The translations under genes were made by a program, and so were the position numbers. The notes under the pieces were generated by a model. It did no database searches. It was not told the DNA's origin and was given only the letters and a program-made list of their open reading frames with translations. Positions 23,362 through 33,868 of a DNA stretch of 64,000 nucleotides are shown piece by piece (within the stretch, counting starts at the first letter, position 1; each line of letters begins with the position of its first letter). This DNA comes from Erigeron canadensis (taxonomy: Eukaryota > Streptophyta > Magnoliopsida > Asterales > Asteraceae): the NCBI RefSeq assembly GCF_010389155.1, contig NC_057767.1, forward strand, positions 20,161,723 to 20,225,722, given 5' to 3'.

Positions 23362-26300
23362 TGATACATTGTAATGAATGAAGTACGTGTTATCTTGTCT
23401 TGTAGGAATGAATTTGATGAGCCCGGTGGTGAAGACAATTGGTGTGTTGAAACAAGTCTTGAAAGCTTTCTTTCTTATCTTTGTAGAACTTGATTCAGTC
23501 TTGGTCTTGGACTTCTTGAAGTTAAATCATTAGTTGATTCTCAATGTTCTTTTTGAACAGAGAATAGAGAGTGTGTGTGTGTCTTGAATCTTCGAGGATT
23601 GTTGAATCATGAATCAGAGTTGTCTTTGAAATGCGAAAGGTATAAACTTGGCTTTTGATTCTTCAATCTTCGATTCTTAAGTGAAATTCAACTTCTTGAT
23701 TCTTCGATCTTTAAAGAGGATAATGAAGTCGAACAAGTTTTTATGCTTTCTAAAGATAACAATGAAGTCGAACAACCTTAATGTCTTCTTGAGTGAACTT
23801 TATCTTCTTGGAATGAATTCTCATAAATAAGTACTCTCCCCCTTGATATATGCACTTGAGCTTCTTGATAAAGTGTTGTATGACTTGAAGATCTTGAATG
23901 AAGTATGTTGATGAAGACTCTTTTGAAGCTTTACACCATTGACTTGAATCTTCTAACCAATCTTTCAATTTTTTTGAAGCTTTGATCTTTGTCACAGCAA
24001 CTTGAACACTTTGGAGAGTAAGCATTTGAATGAAGTTTGGATAAGTCTCTTATGAAAAATTCATGCTCCCCCTCAATTCATGAGTATAAACAGTTTTAAG
24101 CATTTTTGAACTTTTGTACCATCTCGAGAGAATATCCTTTCATCTTTACTATTGATGGAACATAGACTATCATTCCATTCTTATCATTTGAAGACAATAC
24201 CAAATTCATCTCCGAAGCAAAAGCTCAGTTGGCAAAGACTATGCCAAAGTCATTTTATAAGCCCAAGTCAACTAAGTCAAGGACACTCAAATATTCATTT
24301 TGGAAGTTATTTGATCCTGTTTAAGCCAAGATCTCAATCAACTATGATTTAGCGAAAAACTGAGCTCAATTGACTGAAATATTTGTGAAAATCTTTGTAT
24401 CATGAAGACTTTTCTCTTTGACATCACAAAGAATTTTCTCCCCCTAACACTTTTTGAAACAACCAAACACAAACTTTTCTCCTTGCTTTCCAAACATTTC
24501 TCCTTGCTTTCCTTATCAATCATTCTTATTTCTTCCCTTAATCAATATCAATCATAATATTTTCTCCCCTCATAATGACAAAGTTGGGAACTAATGTCAT
24601 TATGCAAACATTGATTGATAGAAAGTCAAAAGAAATAACACGATCCAAAGCTAGAATTTATACACATGGAGAAATATCGACTATCAAAACATCAACCCAA
24701 ACCATTAGCCCAACCTAAAGAATCCTAGGGGTGACTAAAATCTAAGGTTGAAGTTGTTGGTACAAACGTTATAGCATGGTGTTGGTGTTTTCTGTGTTTG
24801 TGAGATGAGAAATGAAACCGGATAAGAATGATCCGTTAGCATTTTCAAAAATCGAAAGGATTAATGAAATGACCGATAGAAATATATAACATTTTCCGGA
24901 TTTCCTATGTATCATTAAGATATGCACAAAGCAAGTCTCTAACATAGTTCGATCTGCGGCTTTTCAACCACTAGATCGCTTCAAAGAATATAAATCATGG
25001 TTAGTACAGCCGAAGCGTTGGATAACCACAATCTATTATCCTTAAAGACTTTTACAGAAAACCGAGGTCACATTTAGACTTCTCGTTAACTCAATAATCA
25101 CATAAATGTAATTATGAGACCTACGTTCAACGTTGGCAAAGATGTTAGCATTGGTAGGATTTCCATTTGATCATCGTGGAATATCAATTAAAATATCACT
25201 ACAAATGTTCCGGGTATATCACAAAGATAAACAATAATATCACAAAGATATGACTTGAATGTGTCCTAAATGAATGAATAATGATCAAATTAATGACCAA
25301 TCAAGATAGCTCTAGACACAACGTGATCAAATGAAGTCGGGGACCAGAGCAGAGTGTCGTCCTTTTTCAATATCAACATCTTCCAAATGAAGAGTCAATA
25401 GAAATGTGAAAATCTCCGTGAGAAATGAAACAAGTATTTGTTAGGAACCCCTTGAGTGGTTAGGTAAAAATGTGCATCGCTTCACTGGGTCCATGAAGAC
25501 TTCTTCAATATCGAGATATCAACAAATGACATCCGATAGAAACGTGTTTTACCCGGCGATTTGAGAATTTAGGGTAGGGTATCATTTCTTTAAACCTTTT
25601 TCTCACAACATATTACCTTAACCTCTCACTTTTCGACTTTACTCCCTCCATCCTATTTGCACGAAAACATCATCACTCAAAATACCCTCACTATCTAATT
25701 AAAGAAGTGAATACTCCAGGGGTTAGAACTTAACGGCGATGATGAAGTTCATGAAGTAAATTTTGAGAAAAACTTAATCGCTCATGTGCAAACTATCCAC
25801 TGAACTTCTTTTGATTGAAGATCATTGGAAAAAACATCAAACGTGTATGAAAATGTTTGAAACACATTTGAATTTTTTGAAGTTTTTGAAATCACAAACT
25901 CCCCCTTAATCTATGCAAAAATAGATCAAAATGTTTTCCATAGAAAGGTGGAGCAAAAAATGGTTATGAAATCAAAATGAGTAAAATTTTTATTGTGATA
26001 TTTTCGGAAAACTAGAGAGTCTATTGTGAACAAGATTTTTCAATTGAAAAACACAAAGTTTTGCTTCAACAACAATGTTCATAGTAAGACTGCTAGGGAG
26101 TACACAAAGGCGTTCGATCCTTCGCAACTTACATCAACAAGTTGGAGGCAATAAAACACTTAAGCAAATTACAACATGAGACAACTAGGGAGTACACAAA
26201 GGCGTTCGATCCTTCGCTTCTCACATCAACAATTGAGAGTTTGAAAAACTTTTATTTGAAACACTTTATTGATACCAGTTAATTGGTTTCAAAATTGCTA

Positions 26301-26590
26301 TTACACATACATATTCATATAAGATTACTTGGAAGTTTACAAAGGCATTCGATTCCTTGTTATCTTATATCAATTTATATGTATAACAACAGGATCTTTA
26401 GAATGAATAAACACTCTAAAATAAATAAATCATTGAAGAATAGGTTGCATACATAGTATATGCAAGCCACCATGAAAAAAAATCTTTTCGTTTATTTTTG
26501 AAAATTTATATTTTTGTATTGGATTTTATCTTTTCAAATTTTGTATTTTGTTTTTCTTAAATGTGTTAAGAATTCCTTCACAGGTAAAAG
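23362..26590 (-). other. Long 3' non-coding region of element B
   Basis: About 3.2 kb between the end of RNase H and the polypurine tract. No credible gene: the longest frames (23750-24025 and 24338-24523, minus) are not kept in C. Much of the sequence is nevertheless recognisable in C (33869-36508). It holds several further AAGGGGGAG tracts, three copies of an ACACAAAGGCGTTCGATCC motif (26105, 26190, 26339) and one GGTTGCATA...TATGCAAGCC hairpin (26442-26469). In SIRE-type elements an env-like frame can occupy this position; I see none. Confidence 0.7.
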
Positions 26591-26592
26591 AG

Positions 26593-27570
26593 TTAAGGTT
26601 CAAGATTTAACATATCAAGCTTGGAGATAAGAAAGTTAAACCTCTTCTCAACCAATGGTTTTATGAACAAATCTGCAAGTTGATAGTCAGTTCCCACGAA
26701 ATAGAGCTCGATATCACCTTTCTCAATATGATCTTTGAGAAAATGATATCTAACATCTATATGCTTTGATCGAGAGTGGTTTACTGAGTTGACTACAATA
26801 GCAATGGCACTTTGAGAATCACAATAGATAGGAATATTATCATATTTTAGACCATAATCAGTTAGTTGAGTCTTCATCTATAAAACTTGAGCACAACAAC
26901 TAGCCGCAGCCACATAATCAGCTTCAGCATTTGATAGTGACACACAATTCTGTTTCTTGGAAGACCAACTCACAAGTTTATCACCTAAAAATTGTAAAGT
27001 ACCGAAAGTGCTCTTGCGATCAAGCTTACAACCTGCATGATCTGCATCTGAATAAGGAGTTAGATTGAATCCAGTATCCCTTGGATACCAGAGACCTAAG
27101 TTTGGTGTACCCTTCAGATAACGAAAGATTCGTTTCACAGCTTGATAATGTAAATCAGTTGAAGCAGCTTGATACCTAGCACACATACATGTTGCAAACA
27201 TTATATCTGGGCGAGATGCTGTTAGATACAACAACAAACCAATCATACTTCGATATCTCTTTTGGTCAAATGGCTTCCCATTTTTATCAGCATTTATGTT
27301 TGTTCGAGCAGCCATTGGGGTAGAAATTGAAGAACATGAAGTCATATCAAACTTTTTCAACATGTCATTTATGTATTTACCTTGTGATATAAAAATACCA
27401 GTTGGTAATTGTTTGATTTGAAGACCCAAAAAGTAGTTCATTTCCCCAATCATGCTCATTTCAAAATGATTAACCATAAGAGATGAAAAGTTTCGGCAAA
27501 ATGTTTGATTGGTTGACCCAAAAATAATGTCATCAACATATATTTGGACAAGAAGAACATGCTTACCTTG
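26593..27570 (-). pseudogene. RT C-terminus and RNase H, element B
   Basis: Minus strand. This continues the frame of 28527-26878. It includes the RT catalytic motif YVDDIIFGS (about 27530), MNYFLGLQI, and the copia RNase H (SDADHAGCKLDRKST, VSLSNAEADYVAAA, CDSQSAIAI, KHIDVRYHF, QLADLFIKPL). An in-frame TAG at 26878-26880 replaces a Trp kept in C, and the frame resumes at once as 26877-26593. Apart from that stop the RNase H is full length. It would degrade the RNA strand in cDNA synthesis. Confidence 0.88.
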
Positions 27571-28532
27571 TTTGCGAATGAACAAGGTAGGGTCAATTGT
27601 GCCTTTGGTCAATTTGCGAATGAACAAGGTAGGATCTTGTTGTTGAAGATCAACATCTCCATCATTAAAGCTTGAGTGTTGTTGAGAAATGGAATCATAA
27701 CTTGGTAGAACTCTTTCCTCAGAAGATGGATGATCAAAATCAAGTGGCACATACACATTTGGAGTGTTCAATAGATTTGTTGTTTGAGTAATGCGAGAAG
27801 GTTGTTCTTGAACATTCACTTGAGAAGAATTATCAGGAGAGGATGGTGAAGAAGAATCATTAGAAGAGGATGAGGAACTATCACTAGAGGATGAATTTTC
27901 TTGCTCAGAAGAGCTTGATGATAATTCATGATTGTTGTCAGGAACTAGATCGTTGTTTTGAATAGGTTCATTGTTTGAAATTGATTCAACGATGACTTGA
28001 GGTTCTTCATCATGAATCGGTTTTGAATTGTAGAATTCTTCAAAAAGAATATCTAATTCATCACTCGTTGGAGTTGGAAACTTCTTGAACTTAGAAGCTA
28101 AGGTAGAAGTCCTTGTTGAACTTAAAGCACTTGGATCATCATTTGTTGGTGGCAAACTTTCTTGCTCAAAGATCATGCCCGACATCTCATCAAACCAAAC
28201 ATTCATTGTTTCTTGAATTGTGTTTGTTCGGCGATTGTAGATTCGATAGGCAATTGATGTTTTGGAATAACTAACAAAATATCCTTCATCACCTTTCTTC
28301 TCAAACTTTCCAAAATTCTCCCGATCATTCAAAGTGTAACAAACACACCCAAAGATATGAAAGTAATTGATGTTGGGTTTGCGTTTGTTAACAACCTCAT
28401 AAGGAGTCTTTTCTAACCGCTGATTGATGATGGACCGATTCTGAGTGTGACAAGCAATGTCAACAGCTTCAGCCCACATATTGGATGGCAATTTGGAATA
28501 AGCAAGCATTGTCCTTGCTGCTTCCACTAGCG
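27571..28532 (-). pseudogene. Integrase C-terminal part with RT core deleted, element B
   Basis: Begins within the integrase (EAARTMLAYSKLPSNMWAEA), followed by the GKFEKKGDEGYFVSYSKTS block, the long Ser/Asn/Glu-rich linker (SSSSSEQENSSSS type) and the [12 protein letters not shown] block. C then has about 0.6 kb coding for the RT fingers and palm (38170-37530). B instead jumps from DLQQQDP to TLFIRK and then repeats PTLFIRK, because a 21-bp DNA word is present twice (27571-27591 and 27613-27633). RT is therefore non-functional. Confidence 0.88.
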
Positions 28533-28944
28533 TTCAATTTCTCCTTTCAACAACACCGTTTTGTTGTGGGGTACGAACTGCTGAGACTTGATGAGTAATG
28601 CCTTTGGTTTTGCAGAATTCATCAAAAACAACATTCTTGAACTCAGTACCGTTATCCGAACGGATGTAACGAACTAGAAGTTGAAGATTTACTTGAGTAG
28701 TAGTGATGAAATCTATCAGAATCTGAGTTGTTTCATCTTTGGATGCGAGGAACTTGACCCAAGTATATCTTGAATAATCATTAACAATAACCAAGATGTA
28801 TTTGTTCCCATTTCGGCTTTGTACTTTCTTCGGTCCACAAAGATCCATGTGAAGCAAATGAAGAGGTGCTAACGAGTTTGGAGATTTATTTGGTTTATGA
28901 GAAGCTCTATTGATCTTCCCAACAACACAAGAAGGACAAACATG
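28533..28944 (-). pseudogene. Integrase core, element B
   Basis: Same frame as its neighbours but bounded by stops at both ends: TAG at 28945-28947 (a Lys codon in C) and TGA at 28534-28536 (an Arg codon in C). It contains the HMDLCGP motif (first Asp), YSRYTWVKFL, IRSDNGTEF (second Asp) and PQQNGVVERRN (Glu region), all typical for copia integrase. Confidence 0.88.
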
Positions 28945-29435
28945 CTAACTTTCATACTTATAGTCAGGCAAGCCTTCAACAAGATGCTTGTTGACCAAAG
29001 CATTGATAGTTTGAAAATTCAGATGAGAAAGCCTTCTATGCCATAACCAAGAATTCTTTGATGTAGCCTTTGAAATGAGACAAATATTATCTGTTGGTTG
29101 GTTATCATCGAGATTGACGGTAAAAAGGTTATCATCACGATCACCGCAAAGAATATCAACTCCATCTAGAGTTTGGAATTTACAAAGAGATTGTCGAAAA
29201 AGAACTTGAAGATTGTTGTCACAGAATTGTCCAACACTGAACAAGTTATGACTTAATCCTTCAACATAATGAACTTTCTTGATGACAATTCCATTTCGTT
29301 CAATGTCTCCATAACTTAATATAGGAGCGAAATTGTTGTTTCCAAAGCGAACAGTTCCCATGAATCGTTCAACAAAATTCTTGAGCAAAGCTTTATTTCC
29401 GGTCATGTGTTATTTCCTGCAATCAAAGAAATTTA
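28945..29435 (-). pseudogene. Protease and integrase zinc region, element B, active site deleted
   Basis: Frame 29406-28945 encodes MTGNKALLKNFVERFMG, VHYVEGLSHNLFSVGQFCD and the integrase zinc module start LWHRRLSHLN. In C the protease starts further upstream with a WILDSGCSKH motif. In B about 38 bp with that motif are missing: after GGAAATAA the sequence goes straight to CACATGACCGG. Loss of the catalytic Asp-Ser-Gly makes the protease non-functional. Confidence 0.88.
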
Positions 29436-31600
29436 ACCAACTTTAGGTACCCACTTGAAGACGGGTCCTTGGTGGTTAGTTAAAACAGGCAGGGTATATA
29501 ACTTAGGATATGCAATCAAACATGCTTTTGAATCAACATAAGAATTAACAAGTACATCATCGATAAGCATATTTGGATAAAAGGTACGAACATTCACACA
29601 AGAATTAAAAGTAACATGTCTACAAGCTTTAACATCAACCATATGAGTACTAGAATTAAAATTGTTTACAAGCTCACAAGGCCTTGCCTTGGCACAATCA
29701 ACATTGTTTATCAAAGATGAATTGTTTGAAATAACGAAAACACCCTTCCTCCCATTACCAGTCTTTCTCCTCCTTCTCTTCTTCCTTTTCTCAACATCCT
29801 TTTGATTACTAGTGATCTTAGGTTCTAAAGTTTTAGCAACCCATTTTGCACCACTAGTTATGCTCTTTCCACCTGTTGAATTGAAACTAAGAAGATTAGA
29901 ACGAGGGGTCTTAAACACTTTCATCCTTTTAGGATCTTTTGGAGGTGAGGAAACTTCTTGCTTCTTTGGTTTATCCTGAGAGAACCATCCATATCTATCC
30001 CTATATCTAGTTGTGCCATTATATGCATCCTTATTTAGCAAAACTGAGCTAGACTTAGACACCTTAGGTAAAGAACTAGATTGAGAGTTAGATGGAGAAG
30101 CATTAGGATAGTCTTTCAGAAGTTTCACTTTGGTGTACTTTGTTCTGGGTGGGGTCTCAGCTTGTTCCTTTTTAACATGTTTCACCGGGGTAGGAGTCTT
30201 TGTTTCTAACTTCACTGTCTTTGGTTCAGTCTTGACGAGTTTGGTCTTAACTTGTTCCTTTGAATAATATGAAGTTGGAGCTTTGGACAAAGGACTTTGA
30301 GATTCCTCTTTTGTTTCAACTTTGATTTTGGTAGATTCAATCTTTTTCTCAGTTTCTGAATCAAAAACATATTCTCCCTCCATGAATTTATCAAAATCAG
30401 CTTTAGTGAAAGATTTCAATGAAGGTTGATTAGTTTTAAATTCTTTTGAAAGTTTTGAAAAATTAGGAATCTTGGTGTCCAACTTTACATTATGGGTAGT
30501 CTCATAAATCAGGTCAACTTGAACTGACACATCTTTGGTCTCATAAAAAAATTGAGTAGAAGTATCAACACCTATACTAGTACTAAGCTTAGGGTGAACA
30601 ACTAACTCATCAATTGAATTGCATGTGAAAAACCTATAAAAGTACCATATCAAAACCAAACTATGTGCATGTTCTTCATCAGATAAATCAAATTGCACAT
30701 AATCATCAGCTATTAAAGTAGCAGAATTTTGACAAGTACATTCAAGAGAATCAGTCAAGGTTTGAGTGGAGGAATTTGTAGATGAATCACAAGTAGTTTG
30801 GGTAGAATGGTCTACTAAAGTACTTAGGTCAGTTTGAGTAGAAACATTCTCACAAACTTTCTGAGTATCAACAACAACAAATTTATCCTCTGGATTCGGA
30901 CTTTGAGACTTGAGGTGATTAATTACATTTTGTTGAGATTCCACCTTTTGTTGTAAACCTTCTATTTGTTTTTCCAAAAATGTTGTTGGAATATACATTT
31001 TAGTTGGTTTAGATGGAGAACCGACAGATTCTTGGTTTTGATAATTTGATGCAATTTCTTCCAATTTAAAAATTGAAGATTCTTTAGTTTTGTATGAATC
31101 ATTTATTGCATCATAATTAACCAAAAATTCATGTTTTGGTATTTTCTCAACTTCATCAGTCTTAAATTCGTCATCCAATGGACGAATAAATTGTTGTACC
31201 ATACCAAGTCGAAGGAATTTTTCATCATACAAAGGTTCAATTTCTTCTTTGGCCTTTTGTATTGGTGTGATATTCTCAAATCCCAACCCGAGAAGAAGAT
31301 CCTTTCTGTCAATTTTTGACTTGTTGAAATAGGCAGTGAAATCCAAGAAAGGGTTTTGTTCAACTTTATATAACTTTTCTTGATAGAAAAGTATATTCTT
31401 TTTAAATTTCTCAACTTGTTTTTCAAGATTCTCAATCTCAATGTCTTTTAGAAAACAATTGTGATTTAAGTCAGAAATCTTCCTTTCGAGTTCAACATTG
31501 TTTGGTTTAGCTTTTTGGAGCTTTTTATTGAGAATATCAACATCCATTTGTCTAGCATTTGCCCGAAGCCATTCATTGGTCTTTTGAGTTTCAACATTTT
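29433..31600 (-). pseudogene. Gag extension (coiled coil, STQT repeats), element B
   Basis: Open frame 31547-29433, 704 codons, ending with TAA after KWVPKVG. It starts with a heptad-rich part (about residues 1-60, ELERKISDLNHNC), then SKIDRKDLLLGLGFENITP, a second coiled-coil-like part (EKQIEGLQQKVESQQNVINH) and the STQT cluster (30759-30842). Lys/Glu/Ser-rich low complexity and a basic cluster (KKRRRRKTG, about 29770) follow. This region lies between the zinc knuckle and the protease. Its function is unknown to me; coiled coils suggest particle assembly or partner binding. A frameshift near 31600 and loss of about 35 codons compared with C separate it from Gag proper. Confidence 0.75.
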
Positions 31601-33127
31601 CTCTTTATATGTTTGATAATCTTGTTTGATAGCATCATGATCAAAAAGTAATTTTGAATGTTCTTCAAGAAGTTTTGAAAATTCACTTTTAGAAAATGAA
31701 ATGCTATTTTTCAACTTTTTGTTTGTGTTGGTTAAAGATATGATTTGAGTTGTCAAGTTTGACAAAGCTAATCTACATGACTCTTTATCCTTATATGATG
31801 AAAAAGTAGAGTTGAGATTTACCTCATCATCCGGGTATTCATCATCAGTGCTTTCAGCTTCCAAAACTTTGTCCTTGGCCAACCTCGCCATAAAGAAAAC
31901 ATTAGCAGAGAGATCTCCATCCTCATCATCAGAGAGCAATAGCCATTTGTCATCTTCTGCTAGCAATGCATGTCCTGCTTCAACTTGTTTGGCTAACAGC
32001 ATCTTCTGCTTGTAATACTCATAATTCCGCTTTCGAGGTTGTTTGGAATCAACAACAAAATGTCCAGGGACTCCACAATTATAGCACTTCTTGTCTGATG
32101 CCTTACCCTTCTCAACAACTTGTTTCTTACTAGCTTCTTTCTTCTCACCATGCTTTGATCCACTTGCTTCACCTTGTTCATAACTCTTTGGATGATAGTG
32201 TTCCTTCTTGGGAAATGCACTTGTAGAAGAAGTGCGGAGATTGTTGTTTGTTGGCCTCGCTTTGTAAAATTTCCTCTTGAAATGCTTTGTTACCGCGGAA
32301 AGAGCTTGATATAGTTCATCTAAAACACCATCTCTTGTAGCCATCAAATTTTCTCCCTCCTCATCAGACGAAGAAACAACCACCATTTGTCTCTTAAGAG
32401 CTTCAGAAACTTTCTTCTCAACAATCAATGCCAAAGGATCAGCAGATACAACTTCTGGCACTTTTCTTGATGAACCTTTGTTTAGAACTTGGTTTTCATT
32501 GAGTTTGAAAGATTCATAAAAAGTATGAATGGTGAACTTGGTCAAATTTTGATGTTGCTTGATTTGTGTTCCAAAATCTTCCCATTCTGGACCAAGAGCT
32601 TTGATGAATTTGATGTTCAACTCAATCTCTGTTTTCTTGACATTGTTCTTCCTCAGTTCATTTATGACATTGCAAAATCTGTAGTACACAGCCTCAAGAG
32701 ATTCATTTGGCAATTTCGTGAAGTTGTCAAACTCAGTCAAGACATTGGTCAATCTAACTGTTGAAGTCACATCAGCTCCTTCCATTTACCTTGCCACCTC
32801 ATCCCATATCTCCTTAGCTGTATCATAGGAATCAACTGAGCCATAGATCTCATCTGGTAGTGCTTTGTATAAGCATGATCTAGCTTTGTTATCTGCAGCT
32901 GTTCGATCTTTTTGTTCAACATTCAAAAGATCATGAGTGAGAATTGCATCAGTAGTAGGATGGCGATGAACTGCAAGTCCATTAAGGATGAAATCTTTAA
33001 GCATATGACCATTTGTTTGACTTTCCACATAGTCCATAAATCTTTTCTTCCATAGTCCATATGAACCACGATAGAGAACTGGAGGTCTTGTGTCTGAACC
33101 TAATGCGAATGCTTCACGAGAAGCCAT
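31466..33127 (-). pseudogene. Gag with zinc knuckle, element B
   Basis: Starts with ATG at 33127 (MASREAFALGSDTRPP), the same start as in C. The capsid-like domain is residues about 15-230 (LWKKRFMDYV, DEIYGSVDSYDTAKEIWDEV, ELRKNN...FIKALGPEWEDF). An in-frame TAA at 32786-32788 interrupts it where C has Gln. The zinc knuckle CYNCGVPGHFVVDS has the last Cys changed to Ser. Then come an acidic stretch (LLSDDEDGD) and coiled-coil sequence. The frame leaves the homologous register near 31600. Gag would form the cytoplasmic particle and bind RNA. Confidence 0.88.
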
Positions 33128-33528
33128 TTGAACTTGATTTGATTTGAAAATTAGATTTGAATTAAGAGTTGAAGAAAAATTGGAAATGAAACTGAAATTT
33201 GGTGAAATTTGGCTAAGTATGAAATGAAATTGAGGTTTGTTTTTGGATTGAATTAAAGGAAATGAAATGAATTAAAGAGAACTGTTTTGGTTTTGAAAAA
33301 TGAAACAGTCTTGAGAAACGATCTTGGCAAGATCGTTTTAGGGTTCTTGAATTTGAAGAAATTTTCTAAGTAATTTGGAATGATTTGGACAGAGTAACAA
33401 TATGTAATGTAATGAAAGAAATTGAGCAAAACCAATCTAGAAGATTAGTTACCCAAGTAGTGTATGATTCCCAATCACAACAACCTCAAATGATCAACCA
33501 AAACACACCAAAGTACAAGAAAAAAGGA
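33128..33528 (-). other. Leader of element B, part next to gag
   Basis: Non-coding. It contains the inverted pair AAACGATCTTGG/CAAGATCGTTTT at 33317-33340, the motif family found in the other leader part (44973-45330) and in element D. Short frames here are fortuitous. Confidence 0.7.
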
Positions 33529-33533
33529 ACGGT

Positions 33534-33855
33534 TGTAATCAACACGATTTTCTTAACCGAATTCACATCAATAATGGTATTTGGTTAGTGTGTGTGTTCT
33601 TGGTGTTTGTGTGTGTTTTGAGAGAGAATTGGAATCAAGAGTGTAATATTCAGGTGTAATTGGTATGAATAATGTGTTGTTAATCTTCCAAGTTATAATT
33701 TCTAAGGAATTGAGGGTTATTTATAGTCCAAACTATCTAACTATGCTAATTAACACTATTAGCCCCTCAACCTTAGAAATTATCAACTCATGACTTAACA
33801 ACAAGTAAGTCCATAACTTAAATTACAATGTATCACTATTTTTGGATTTCTAACA
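33534..33855 (-). repeat. Element C 3' LTR
   Basis: 322 bp. On the plus strand it begins TGTAATCAACACG and ends GGATTTCTAACA. A TATA box (CTATAAATAACC on the minus strand) lies at about 33715-33726. Confidence 0.93.
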
Positions 33856-33868
33856 TTCTCCCCCTTAG
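33856..33868 (-). other. Polypurine tract of element C
   Basis: Minus strand CACTAAGGGGGAGAA abuts the LTR start TGTTAGAAATCC. Confidence 0.85.

Noticed and set aside
23750..24025. Possible env-like protein of element B
   Set aside because: Frame of 91 codons with no membrane segment or signal peptide, and not kept in element C.
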